From Opitutus terrae PB90-1 (lineage in GTDB: Bacteria; Verrucomicrobiota; Verrucomicrobiia; Opitutales; Opitutaceae), in NCBI RefSeq assembly GCF_000019965.1, contig NC_010571.1, positions 992,001 through 1,056,000 of the forward strand: a stretch of 64,000 nucleotides of DNA, written 5' to 3'. The notes below the pieces were generated by a model, which was given only the letters and a program-made list of their open reading frames with translations, was not told the DNA's origin and did not search any database. Of the stretch, positions 1-10,110 are shown one piece after another (the stretch's first letter is position 1; every line of letters begins with the position of its first letter). Both the position numbers and the translations under genes were made by a program.

Positions 1-1617
1 ATGCACACCTTCACTGTCGGAAAACGGATCACGTTCGGCTTTGCCCTGATCATATTGATCGCGGTCGGGATGGGCGCTCTCGCGGTCGAGCGCCTCCTGG
101 TCATCCGCGACTCAGCACACGTGATTGTGGCGGATTGTCTGCCGGGAGCGTATTTAAGCGGACGGATTGAGACAGAGGTAACCAGCGCTGAAATGCATGT
201 GCGCAAGCACATCCTAACCGAGGACGCCTCCGCGCTCGGCGAACTGGAAGCCGAGATCACGGCAAACCGCGATCGGGTCACGCAGCTTTATAAGGACTAC
301 GAAAAGACCGTCACGCTCGCGGAGGATCGGGAGTTGCTCAAGAAGGCGAATGCGTTCCGCCCCGGCTATCTGACGCGTCGCGACGCGGTGCTGGCGCTCA
401 GCCGTGCAGCCAAGAAGAAGGAAGCCGCGGAAATGGCCGCCAAAGAGCTCGAACCGTATTTCGACACCTACATGGCTGCGGTCCAGGAGGTGGTTCAATT
501 CAATCGCCGCAATGCGCAGGCGGATTCGGAGCAGATCACGACCGCCGTGCGAACGATGCAGCTCGCCATCGGAATGGCCGTGCTGATTGCCGTGGGTCTC
601 GGCGCCTCGGCCGCGACCTACATCGTGCGCGGCATCAACCGGGCGTTGGGCGAAGTGGCTGATGCGATGCAGGAAAGCTCCGAACAAGTGGCGGCGGCGG
701 CCAATCAAGTAGCCGCGTCGAGTCAGTCACTGGCCAGCGGTTCGGCCGAGCAGGCGGCGAGCTTGGAGGAAACGAGTGCCTCGCTCGAGGAGATGGCCAG
801 CATGACCAAGCGCAACGCCGAAGGAGCACAACAGGCGAAGGAATTCTCCAGTCAGGCCCGCGTGGCCGCCGACTCGGGTGCGACCAACATGCACGCCATG
901 AAGACGGCGATGGACGAGATCAAAACGTCTTCCAACGACATTTCCCACATCATCAAGACCATCGACGAGATCGCCTTTCAAACGAACATCCTGGCGCTCA
1001 ACGCGGCGGTCGAGGCCGCCCGCGCGGGCGAGGCTGGGATGGGCTTCGCGGTGGTGGCCGAGGAGGTCCGCAGCCTCGCCCAGCGCTCGGCGCAGTCTGC
1101 GCGCGAGACCGCCGAGAAAATCGCGGTGGCGATCGCCAAGACGAATCAAGGCGTGCAGCTCTCCAACGTCGTCGCCCAGTCCCTCGATGAGATCGTCGAA
1201 AAATCGCGCAAGGTCGACGCTTTCGTCGCGGAGATTGCCACCGCATCCACGGAGCAGAATCAAGGTATCGGCCAAGTGAACAGTGCGGTCGGCCAAATGG
1301 ATAAGGTGACCCAAAGCAATGCTGGCGGAGCTGAGGAAACCGCCGCCGCCGCCGAAGAACTCAGCGCGCAAGCAAAAGTCACCCGCGAAAATGTCGAACG
1401 TTTGCTCGAACTGGTGGGTCGCCGGGACGGAAAGGCAAACCGCCGCATGGACGCAGCTTTGGTGATCACGGCGCCAGCGTCTGGTGTTTCAGAGCAGCGG
1501 ATGAACGGTGCAAGGGTTTCGGCTCCAACGGCACATCCTCCGCGGTCGGCCGCGAATCACGCGTTGGCGGAACACGGTAGCAATGGCGGAGCGAGGCGAC
1601 GCGCGCCCGTCCGTTGA
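1..1617 (+). CDS. methyl-accepting chemotaxis protein
   Basis: This is an inner-membrane chemoreceptor of 538 aa that signals to CheA/CheW. A hydrophobic segment at about residues 10-30 and a second at 187-209 bracket a helical periplasmic region of about 155 residues, like a four-helix-bundle sensor domain. The cytoplasmic signalling domain follows. Its conserved hairpin tip lies at about 323-364, with [20 protein letters not shown] visible. The usual HAMP linker after the second membrane segment is very short or missing, and the C-terminus has no NWETF-type pentapeptide for CheR/CheB. The ATG is the first base of the window; the protein start is typical of the family ([10 protein letters not shown]), so the gene is probably complete. 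No other chemotaxis gene lies nearby, so it looks like an orphan receptor. Confidence 0.93.
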   Translation: MHTFTVGKRITFGFALIILIAVGMGALAVERLLVIRDSAHVIVADCLPGAYLSGRIETEVTSAEMHVRKHILTEDASALGELEAEITANRDRVTQLYKDYEKTVTLAEDRELLKKANAFRPGYLTRRDAVLALSRAAKKKEAAEMAAKELEPYFDTYMAAVQEVVQFNRRNAQADSEQITTAVRTMQLAIGMAVLIAVGLGASAATYIVRGINRALGEVADAMQESSEQVAAAANQVAASSQSLASGSAEQAASLEETSASLEEMASMTKRNAEGAQQAKEFSSQARVAADSGATNMHAMKTAMDEIKTSSNDISHIIKTIDEIAFQTNILALNAAVEAARAGEAGMGFAVVAEEVRSLAQRSAQSARETAEKIAVAIAKTNQGVQLSNVVAQSLDEIVEKSRKVDAFVAEIATASTEQNQGIGQVNSAVGQMDKVTQSNAGGAEETAAAAEELSAQAKVTRENVERLLELVGRRDGKANRRMDAALVITAPASGVSEQRMNGARVSAPTAHPPRSAANHALAEHGSNGGARRRAPVR

Positions 1618-1625
1618 AGCTTTTG

Positions 1626-1647
1626 GCGATGGCCTCGCAGCCATCGC
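1626..1647. repeat. GC-rich inverted repeat after the chemoreceptor gene
   Basis: GCGATGG at 1626-1632 and CCATCGC at 1641-1647 form a perfect 7-bp stem with an 8-base loop, nine bases after the chemoreceptor stop. There is no T tract, so it is a weak terminator candidate or another of the short palindromes seen through the window. Confidence 0.5.
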
Positions 1648-1757
1648 TCTTCCGTCGAGCACGCCGTTGCGGAACCGACCGTCCGCAATTCCGTCGTGAC
1701 GCAGGCGGACGCGGGTGGTAAATGCACCGGCGTTTTTCCCCCAACGCCCCATTGCTC

Positions 1758-3083
1758 ATGAGCCATCCGATCCAATTCCTGCTTCGCGCCAAAGAGATGC
1801 CGACGCACTGGTATAACCTGCTCGCGGATTTCCCCGAGCCGCTGCCGCCGCCGCTGCATCCGGGCACGAAGCAGCCCGCGACGTTGGACGACATGAAGGC
1901 GATCTTCCCGGAAAACCTGATCGCGCAAGAAATGAGCGCGGAGCGGATGATCGAGATTCCGCAGGAAGTGCGTGACGTTTACGCGCTCTACCGGCCCACG
2001 CCGTTGCTCCGCGCGGTTCGGCTCGAAAAGGCGCTCAAGACGCCGGCTCACATTTACTACAAATACGAGGGCGTCAGCCCCGCGGGCAGTCACAAGCCGA
2101 ACACGGCGATTCCCCAAGCCTACTACAACAAGCTGGCCGGCACGAAACGGCTCGCGACCGAAACCGGCGCCGGCCAGTGGGGCTCGTCGCTCGCGATGGC
2201 CTGCCAGGTCTTCGGACTCGAGTGCACCGTCTACATGGTGAAGGTGAGCTTTCACCAGAAGCCCTACCGCAAACTGCTCATGCAGACCTATGGGGCCAAG
2301 GTTTACGCGAGCCCGAGCCGGCACACCGCCTTCGGCCGCAAAATGCTCGCGGAGAGTCCGGACTCGCCCGGCAGCCTCGGCGCCGCGATCAGCGAGGCGA
2401 TCGAGGACACGATCAAAAACCACGACACGAAATACGCGCTCGGCAGCGTGCTGAACCACGTGTGTCTGCACCAGACGGTGATCGGCGAGGAAACGATGAA
2501 GCAAATGGAACTCGCCGGCGAGGAGCCCGACATCATCTACGGCTGCGCCGGCGGCGGCAGCAATTTCGCCGGTATCGCGTTTCCGTTCCTGCGCGAAAAA
2601 ATTCAGGGGAAAAAGAAATTCCGCGTCGTCGCGGTCGAGCCCGCCTCCTGTCCGTCGCTCACCCAGGGCGAACTCCGCTACGATTTCGGCGACATGGCCG
2701 AGACCACGCCGCTGATGATGATGTATACGCTCGGCCACAAATTCATGCCGCCGAGCATCCACGCCGGCGGGCTGCGCTACCACGGCATGGCGCCGATGGT
2801 GAGCCACTGCAAAAAGCTCGGGTTGATCGACGCCGTCGCGGTGACACAGACGAAGGTCTTCGAAGCCGGCGTGCTGTTTGCGCGTTCCGAAGGACTCGTG
2901 CCCGCGCCGGAATCGTCGCACGCCATCGCCGCCGTTGTCGACGAGGCCATCAAGTGCCGCGAGGAAGGAAAGAAGCGCGTGCTCGTCTTCAATCTCAGCG
3001 GCAACGGTCTGCTCGATCTCGCAGCCTACGACACGTATCTGTCCGGCGAGATGCAGCACCCGACCAGCGGCGGCGGCGCGTGA
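1758..3083 (+). CDS. trpB: tryptophan synthase beta chain, TrpB2 type
   Basis: This PLP enzyme condenses indole with L-serine to make tryptophan. The translation (441 aa) resembles the TrpB2 subfamily: it is longer than classical TrpB (about 400 aa) and has the N-terminal extension with [10 protein letters not shown]. The PLP lysine is in [11 protein letters not shown] (about K113), and the glycine-rich phosphate-binding loop [10 protein letters not shown] is present. The ATG at 1758 begins MSHPIQFLL; an in-frame ATG at 1722 would add 12 residues, and neither has a clear ribosome-binding site. No trpA or other trp gene is adjacent. TrpB2 enzymes are often encoded away from trpA and may act as stand-alone indole-salvage enzymes (family knowledge). 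Confidence 0.92.
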   Translation: MSHPIQFLLRAKEMPTHWYNLLADFPEPLPPPLHPGTKQPATLDDMKAIFPENLIAQEMSAERMIEIPQEVRDVYALYRPTPLLRAVRLEKALKTPAHIYYKYEGVSPAGSHKPNTAIPQAYYNKLAGTKRLATETGAGQWGSSLAMACQVFGLECTVYMVKVSFHQKPYRKLLMQTYGAKVYASPSRHTAFGRKMLAESPDSPGSLGAAISEAIEDTIKNHDTKYALGSVLNHVCLHQTVIGEETMKQMELAGEEPDIIYGCAGGGSNFAGIAFPFLREKIQGKKKFRVVAVEPASCPSLTQGELRYDFGDMAETTPLMMMYTLGHKFMPPSIHAGGLRYHGMAPMVSHCKKLGLIDAVAVTQTKVFEAGVLFARSEGLVPAPESSHAIAAVVDEAIKCREEGKKRVLVFNLSGNGLLDLAAYDTYLSGEMQHPTSGGGA

Positions 3084-3096
3084 GTCCGCTGACGCG

Positions 3097-3168
3097 GTAG
3101 GGCGGGCATTCCGCTGCCCGCCGGGAGGTCACTTGACACTCATGGCGCTCACAGAGTGAGCGCCCTAC
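3097..3168. repeat. REPIN-like element (GTAG-hairpin-hairpin-CTAC)
   Basis: GTAG (3097-3100) is followed directly by a hairpin with 8-bp arms (3101-3108 with 3115-3122). After a spacer of about 21 bases comes a second hairpin with 9-bp arms and a 3-base loop (3144-3152 with 3156-3164), then CTAC (3165-3168). This is the layout of two REP sequences in inverted orientation. It fills the gap between the convergent trpB2 and GH3 genes and may also act as a bidirectional 3' end. Confidence 0.7.
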
Positions 3169-3218
3169 CTTGGCTGCCAGCGCTGCGAAGTGCAGCGTCG
3201 GATTCAGCCAGTTATGGC

Positions 3219-5435
3219 TCACTCCCGATATTCGAACCCGCCGACTTTTGGCGCAGTCGAGTCGCCGCCGACGAACACCTCGAACTCGCCTGCCTCCGGG
3301 GCGAACTTCATGTCGGCGTGGTGAAACGCGAGATCCATCGGTCGCAAGGTGAACGTCACGTCGCGTGATTCGCCGGGCTTCAGGGTGACACGCTGAAACC
3401 CTTTCAACTCGCGCACCGGCCGGGTGACCGAACCGGCGACGTCGCGCACGTAGAGTTGCACCACCTCGGTGCCTTCGCGCTTGCCTTCGTTGCTCAGCCG
3501 CACGCTCACCTGCTGCACGCCATCAGGCTGCAGCGTCTTGCTCCGCACCTTGGCCTTCGAGTAGTCGAATTTCGTGTAGGACAGGCCAAACCCAAACGGA
3601 AACTGCGGTGAGTTCGGCGAATCGACATAGCGGGACCGGAATCGGTAATCGGGATCCTTCGGATCGATCGGCCGGCCCGTCATTTTGTGATTATAGAAAA
3701 TCGGCACTTGTCCCACGTTGCGCGGGAACGTCACCGGCAGTTTTCCCGACGGGTTGAACTTTCCCGTCAGCAAATCGACGACCGCCGGGCCGCCCATCGT
3801 GCCGGGAAACCACGCCAGCAGCAGCGCATCGACGTCCTCGACCACGGGTCCAAGCGCCAGCGGTCGGCCGGTCATCAACACGAGGACGACCGGCTTGCCG
3901 GTTTGCCGCAGTTCGTGGAGCAACTCCGCCTGCACGCCGGGGATGTCGAGACTCGTGCGGCTCGCCGCCTCGCCGCTGAGGAACCAACCTTCGCCCATCA
4001 CGGCCACGACGACATCCGCCTGCTCCGCCGCCGCGATGGCCGCGGCGAAACCAGAGCGGTCGGGGCCCATCGTCTTCACCCCTTCGACGTAAGTGACGCG
4101 TTGCGGGAAGGCTTCCTCCAATGCGGTTTGAATCGAAATCGCCTCCTCCTCTTGGCCGCGGCCGCGCCATTCGCCCAGCAGGTCGCGCGTCGTATGCGCG
4201 AGCTGGCCGATCAGCGCGATCTTCGCGTTGGCCCGGAGCGGCAACGCGGCGTTTTCGTTCTTCAGCAGCACGCAGGACTTCCGCGCGAGATCCCGCGCCA
4301 CCTCGAGATGTTCCGGTCGCAGCATCGTCTCTTTTTCGCGCTGCTCGTTGCTGTAACGATACGGATCCTCGAACAGCCCCAACCGGAACTTCGCCGCGAG
4401 AATGGCGGACACCGCCTCGTCGAGCCTCCGCTGATCGATCGCCCCCGCCTTGATCTGATCAGCCACCTGCGGGCCATAGATCCGGCCCTCCATGTCCATG
4501 TCGACGCCGGCGTTCAATCCCAGCCGCGCGGCTTCGGCCGGATCAGCGGCGATGCCGTGCGCGAGCAGTTCCTTGACGGACTGCCAATCGGAGACGACGA
4601 AGCCACTAAAACCCCACTCATGACGCAGCACGTCGGTCATGAGCCAGCGATTGGCCGACGCGGGCACGCCATTGAGATCGTTGAACGCCGCCATGAAGGA
4701 GCCGACCCCGGCGTCCACCGCCGCCTTGAATGGCGGAAAATAGATGTCGCGCAGCGTGATCTCCGGCACCTCGGTGGTGAAGTAGTCGCGACCGGCCTGG
4801 GCGGCGCCGTAGGCCGCAAAGTGCTTCGCGCACGCCAGCACCGTATCGAGTCGCGAAAGATCGTCGCCTTGGAACCCGTGCACCCGTGCCCGCGCGATCG
4901 CGCTGCCGAGCCAGGGGTCCTCGCCCGACCCCTCCATGACGCGGCCCCAGCGGGGATCGCGCGTGATGTCGACCATGGGCGCGAACGTCCAGTGAATCCC
5001 CGCCGCCGCAGTTTCGGTCGCAGCGATCCGTTCGGAGAGCTCGATCGCCGCGAGATCCCACGAGGCCGCCTGGGCGAGATTGATCGGGAAGATCGTGCGA
5101 AAGCCGTGGATCGTATCGAAGCCGAAGATCAGCGGGATCTTCAAGCGGGTGTGCTCGACGGCGAGTTGTTGCATCGCGCGCGTCTGCTCCGCGCCGACCG
5201 CGTTGAGGATGCTGCCACAGCGGCCGGCGCGGATTTCCTTGGCGACATCGGAGCGCGTCGCGGGACCGGTCTCGGCGCCCGGCTGGGAATACTGGATCAA
5301 CTGGCCGATCTTTTCCTCCTGGGTCATCTGCGCGAGCAACGCCGCCACCTTGGCTTGCACCGTGGCTTCATCGAGTTGGGCGGCGGGAGCAGTCATGGCG
5401 GCAAAGACAGCGGGAATGAGCAACGCACGGTTCAT
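3219..5435 (-). CDS. bglX: beta-glucosidase, glycoside hydrolase family 3
   Basis: This is a periplasmic GH3 enzyme, expected to release glucose or related sugars from oligosaccharide ends. The 738-aa protein follows E. coli BglX closely in my reading. Residues 1-19 look like a signal peptide ending near APAAQ. The GH3 N-terminal barrel contains DPRWGR and KHFAAYG, and the nucleophile is Asp in GFVVSDW (about D283). The second domain contains GRPLAL, and a fibronectin III-like C-terminal domain has LKGFQRVTLKPGES. I chose the ATG at 5435 because it gives the signal peptide; the frame stays open upstream to 5711, but that stretch has no family resemblance. It is transcribed away from gdhA. Confidence 0.93.
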   Translation of the reverse strand: MNRALLIPAVFAAMTAPAAQLDEATVQAKVAALLAQMTQEEKIGQLIQYSQPGAETGPATRSDVAKEIRAGRCGSILNAVGAEQTRAMQQLAVEHTRLKIPLIFGFDTIHGFRTIFPINLAQAASWDLAAIELSERIAATETAAAGIHWTFAPMVDITRDPRWGRVMEGSGEDPWLGSAIARARVHGFQGDDLSRLDTVLACAKHFAAYGAAQAGRDYFTTEVPEITLRDIYFPPFKAAVDAGVGSFMAAFNDLNGVPASANRWLMTDVLRHEWGFSGFVVSDWQSVKELLAHGIAADPAEAARLGLNAGVDMDMEGRIYGPQVADQIKAGAIDQRRLDEAVSAILAAKFRLGLFEDPYRYSNEQREKETMLRPEHLEVARDLARKSCVLLKNENAALPLRANAKIALIGQLAHTTRDLLGEWRGRGQEEEAISIQTALEEAFPQRVTYVEGVKTMGPDRSGFAAAIAAAEQADVVVAVMGEGWFLSGEAASRTSLDIPGVQAELLHELRQTGKPVVLVLMTGRPLALGPVVEDVDALLLAWFPGTMGGPAVVDLLTGKFNPSGKLPVTFPRNVGQVPIFYNHKMTGRPIDPKDPDYRFRSRYVDSPNSPQFPFGFGLSYTKFDYSKAKVRSKTLQPDGVQQVSVRLSNEGKREGTEVVQLYVRDVAGSVTRPVRELKGFQRVTLKPGESRDVTFTLRPMDLAFHHADMKFAPEAGEFEVFVGGDSTAPKVGGFEYRE

Positions 5436-7079
<1,644 letters not shown>

Positions 7080-7103
7080 CCGCATTGTCCGGTTGAAAGT
7101 TTC

Positions 7104-7136
7104 AGCCCGGGCGCCGGCGACGGCCCCGGGCTTTTT
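7104..7136 (+). terminator. rho-independent terminator of gdhA
   Basis: AGCCCGGG (7104-7111) pairs with CCCGGGCT (7125-7132), and the 3' side runs into a five-T tract (7132-7136). It starts 25 bases after the gdhA stop. Confidence 0.8.
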
Positions 7137-7209
7137 GCTGAAGAGTTCCGCGCCCGCAGAGGCTTCGCTCGCGACGCCCCGGGACGCACTTTCCTGCAAA
7201 CCCACGGAC

Positions 7210-7241
7210 GGGACGCCCGTGCCACGTGGCATGGGCGTCCC
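7210..7241. repeat. inverted repeat with palindromic loop
   Basis: GGGACGCCC (7210-7218) and GGGCGTCCC (7233-7241) form a perfect 9-bp stem. The loop contains the palindrome TGCCACGTGGCA. It lies in the 274-base gap between gdhA and the 878-aa gene, well past the gdhA terminator, so it is probably an interspersed repeat and not a terminator. Nothing else in that gap is recognisable. Confidence 0.6.
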
Positions 7242-7353
7242 GCCCATGTCAGAAAGTGAGATGCGGCTCGGTGATGGCCAATTTGGATTGTGGGCTGGAA
7301 ATCCTGCGCGCGCGTCCGTTGACTAAGCGTCGCGGCGTGTCCGCTTTGCTCCC

Positions 7354-9990
7354 ATGTCTGCTCCCACTGCGCCTCTGCCTGCCACCGTCACCACCGGGCT
7401 GCTCGGTCTCGATCGCGTGCTTCACGGCATCGAACCCGGCGACAACATCGTCTGGGAGGTCGACTCGATCGAGGAGTACCACGAGCTGGTGCGGCCGTAT
7501 GCCGCCGCGGCCAAGGCGGCGGGCCGGCATTTGATCTACTTCCGCTTCGCGACGCACGAGCCGATGCTGACGGAGGATTCCGGCGCGGAGATCCACCAGT
7601 TCGACTGCACCAAGGGGTTTGAAACGTTCGTCCGCCAGATTCACGGCGTGATCGAGCAGGCCGGCCGGGGCGCGATCTACGTTTTCGACTGTCTGTCGCA
7701 CATCGCGGACACGTGGATGTCGGACCAGACTCTGGGCAATTTCTTCTCGCTCACCTGCCCGCGTCTCTGGGATCTGGAGACGGTCACCTATTTCGCGCTT
7801 TATCGCGATCACCACTCCGGTTACGCGATCGACGTCATCCGCGAGACGACGCAGTTCATGCTCGACGTGTTCCGGCTCGACCTGCGGCTCTACATCCGGC
7901 CGCTGAAAGTGCAGCACCGCTCCCAGGAGGTGATGAACACCATCCACGTGCAGCACGGCAGCGAGTTTCTGCCGGTGCGGGACAGCGCAGTCCTCGCACA
8001 GATCCTCTCGCGCACGCAGTGGCCGCGGCTGCAGAGCGATCGCAAGGTCGGCCATTGGCGCCGGCTGTTCCAGGAGGCGGAGCAGGTCGCGCAGGCGATC
8101 GCCCAGGGCAGCTGCACACAGGAGCGCCACGACGAGATCATGCGGCGGATTCGCTACGCGCTGCGCGTGCATCGCTCCGGCATCGCCCCGCTGGTCGAGC
8201 GGTTTCTCACGCTGCCGGACTTCCTCGCGATCCGCGACCGGATGATCGGCATCGGTTCGGTCGGCGGTAAAACGCTCGGGATGCTCGTCGCGCGGGCGAT
8301 CCTGCGCGCGCGGGATCCGGACCTGGCCTCGCGGCTCGAAGTGCACGATTCGTTCTTCGTCGGGGCCGAGGTGTTCATCTCGTACCTCGTGCAGAACGGC
8401 GTGTGGTGGCTGCGGGAACAGCAGAAGAAATCCGATACGTTCCTGCGCGGGCTCGACGAAGGCCGCCGGCTGATTCTCGGCGGCCGTTTTCCCGCGCCCA
8501 TCATGGAGCAATTCCAGGGCATGTTGGATTACTTCGGTGAGTCGCCCTACATCGTGCGTTCCAGCTCGATCCTCGAAGACGCCCGCGGCAACGCGTTTTC
8601 GGGCAAATACGAGAGCGTCTTCGTCGCCAACCGCGGCTCGCGCGAGGACCGGATGGCCGCGTTGCTCGAGGCGGTGCGCCGCGTCTACGCCAGCGTGCTC
8701 GATGAGGAAGCGCTGCGCTACCGGCTGCGGCGCGGTTTGCTCGAGAGCGAGGAGCGGATGGCGCTCCTGATCATGCGCGTGTCCGGCGCGCCGCACGGCC
8801 GGTACTACTATCCGCAGGCGGCCGGCGTGGCGCTCTCCTACAATCCGTTCGTGTGGCATCCCGACATCGATCCGCACGCCGGCATGCTGCGACTGGTGTT
8901 CGGTCTCGGTACACGGGCGGTCGACCGGTGCGACGATGACTATACGCGACTCGTGGCACTGAACGCGCCCGAGCGGCGCCCCGAGACAAACTTCGAAGAG
9001 GTGCGCGATCACTCGCAGCGGCGGATGGATTGTCTCGACCTGCGCTCGGGCACCTTCGTCTCGCTGCCGCTTGGCGACGTGCTCGCAGAGCGGCCGGAGT
9101 TCCAGGTCGACTACTATCTCACGAACACGGAGCCGGAGGGCTATCCCTGCATCACGTTCGACCGGTTGATCAAGGAGACGCAGGTGGCGGCGGATCTGCG
9201 ACGGATGCTGGCCCTGCTGGAGGAAGCCTACGAGCACCCGGTCGACACGGAGTTCACATTGAATTTTCTCAACGACGGCACGTATCGGATCCACCTGTTG
9301 CAGTGCCGGACGTTCCAGGTTCGTCGCGAGAACGTGAACATGGTGCTGACCACGCACGCGACGCAGAACCGGCTGCTCGCGGCGCATGGCGCCGTGATCG
9401 GAGTCAGTCGCGAGCAGCGACTCAGCCGGATCATCTACGTCGTGCAGGACACCTACGCGCAGCTCGGCGAACGCGAGCGGTATGCCGTGGCGCGGCTAAT
9501 CGGCCGGCTCAACCAGCAGCACCCGGAGGACGATCGCGGGTTGATGCTGATCGGGCCCGGCCGCTGGGGCACGCACAGCCCATCGCTCGGCATTCCGGTG
9601 GTGTTCGCGGAAATCAGCCGCGCATCGGTGATCTGCGAAGTCGTCGCGATGCACGAGCGATTGATCCCGGACGTGTCGCTCGGCACGCATTTCTTCAATG
9701 ATCTGGTCGAGCACGACATGCTCTATCTCGCCTACTTCCCCAAGAAGACGAACAACTCGCTCGACGTGGACTGGTTCCGCAACGCGCCCAGCCGGCTGCT
9801 GGAGCTGGAGCCGAGCGCCAGTCAGATGGCGGATATCGTGCGAGTGATCGATTGCGACTCGATGGGCGGGCACGTCTGGCTGCGCGCGGACGCCACCGCG
9901 CAGGAAGCGATCGTATTTCGCACCGATGCCAGCCTGAGCACGGCGCAGGATCCCGCTCGCACGCCCGGACCGCAGGACGTGGCGTGGTGA
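7354..9990 (+). CDS. PEP-synthase-like ATP-binding protein with N-terminal KaiC-like domain
   Basis: The substrate is unknown. Residues 1 to about 230 read like a RecA/KaiC-family domain (TTGLLGLDRVLHGIEPGDNI), but the nucleotide loop lacks the GxxxxGKT lysine. From about 290 it looks like the PEP/pyruvate phosphate dikinase ATP-grasp domain: IGSVGGKTLGML, then YIVRSSSILEDARGNAFSGK, and near residue 650 a segment ending HLLQCRTFQ, like the end of that domain. The phosphohistidine swivel domain (GGxxSH) and the PEP-binding barrel of true PEP synthase are not seen. The last 230 residues are of unknown type. So it is not a complete PEP synthase; a phosphotransferase or an ATP-dependent regulator are possible. 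It stands alone and is followed by a REPIN-like repeat. Confidence 0.85.
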   Translation: MSAPTAPLPATVTTGLLGLDRVLHGIEPGDNIVWEVDSIEEYHELVRPYAAAAKAAGRHLIYFRFATHEPMLTEDSGAEIHQFDCTKGFETFVRQIHGVIEQAGRGAIYVFDCLSHIADTWMSDQTLGNFFSLTCPRLWDLETVTYFALYRDHHSGYAIDVIRETTQFMLDVFRLDLRLYIRPLKVQHRSQEVMNTIHVQHGSEFLPVRDSAVLAQILSRTQWPRLQSDRKVGHWRRLFQEAEQVAQAIAQGSCTQERHDEIMRRIRYALRVHRSGIAPLVERFLTLPDFLAIRDRMIGIGSVGGKTLGMLVARAILRARDPDLASRLEVHDSFFVGAEVFISYLVQNGVWWLREQQKKSDTFLRGLDEGRRLILGGRFPAPIMEQFQGMLDYFGESPYIVRSSSILEDARGNAFSGKYESVFVANRGSREDRMAALLEAVRRVYASVLDEEALRYRLRRGLLESEERMALLIMRVSGAPHGRYYYPQAAGVALSYNPFVWHPDIDPHAGMLRLVFGLGTRAVDRCDDDYTRLVALNAPERRPETNFEEVRDHSQRRMDCLDLRSGTFVSLPLGDVLAERPEFQVDYYLTNTEPEGYPCITFDRLIKETQVAADLRRMLALLEEAYEHPVDTEFTLNFLNDGTYRIHLLQCRTFQVRRENVNMVLTTHATQNRLLAAHGAVIGVSREQRLSRIIYVVQDTYAQLGERERYAVARLIGRLNQQHPEDDRGLMLIGPGRWGTHSPSLGIPVVFAEISRASVICEVVAMHERLIPDVSLGTHFFNDLVEHDMLYLAYFPKKTNNSLDVDWFRNAPSRLLELEPSASQMADIVRVIDCDSMGGHVWLRADATAQEAIVFRTDASLSTAQDPARTPGPQDVAW

Positions 9991-10006
9991 GGAGCAGAGC
10001 GATGTT

Positions 10007-10100
10007 GTAGGGCCGCCGCTCGCCGGCGGCCGGAAAGCTGCGCGGAAGCACGGCTGGCGGCGGATTCGCCAAGCTCACCGCAGGCGAGCGCCAGCCCTAC
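10007..10100. repeat. REPIN-like element (GTAG-hairpin-spacer-hairpin-CTAC)
   Basis: GTAG (10007-10010) is followed by a hairpin with perfect 8-bp arms (10011-10018 with 10024-10031). A second pair of 8-bp arms lies at 10052-10059 and 10089-10096, then CTAC (10097-10100). It has the same plan as the element at 3097-3168 but with different stem sequences. It separates the convergent 878-aa gene and the YchF-like gene. Confidence 0.7.
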
Positions 10101-10110
10101 GCTGTCCTGT

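Noticed and set aside
1557-3059. A 500-codon minus-strand open frame opposite trpB2
   Set aside because: Shadow of a clear PLP-enzyme gene.
7249-9387. A 712-codon minus-strand open frame opposite the PEP-synthase-like gene
   Set aside because: No recognisable motif, while the plus strand encodes conserved domains; shadow frame.
7354-9990. Annotation as phosphoenolpyruvate synthase (ppsA)
   Set aside because: Only the ATP-grasp part is recognisable; the phosphohistidine and PEP-binding domains are not seen.
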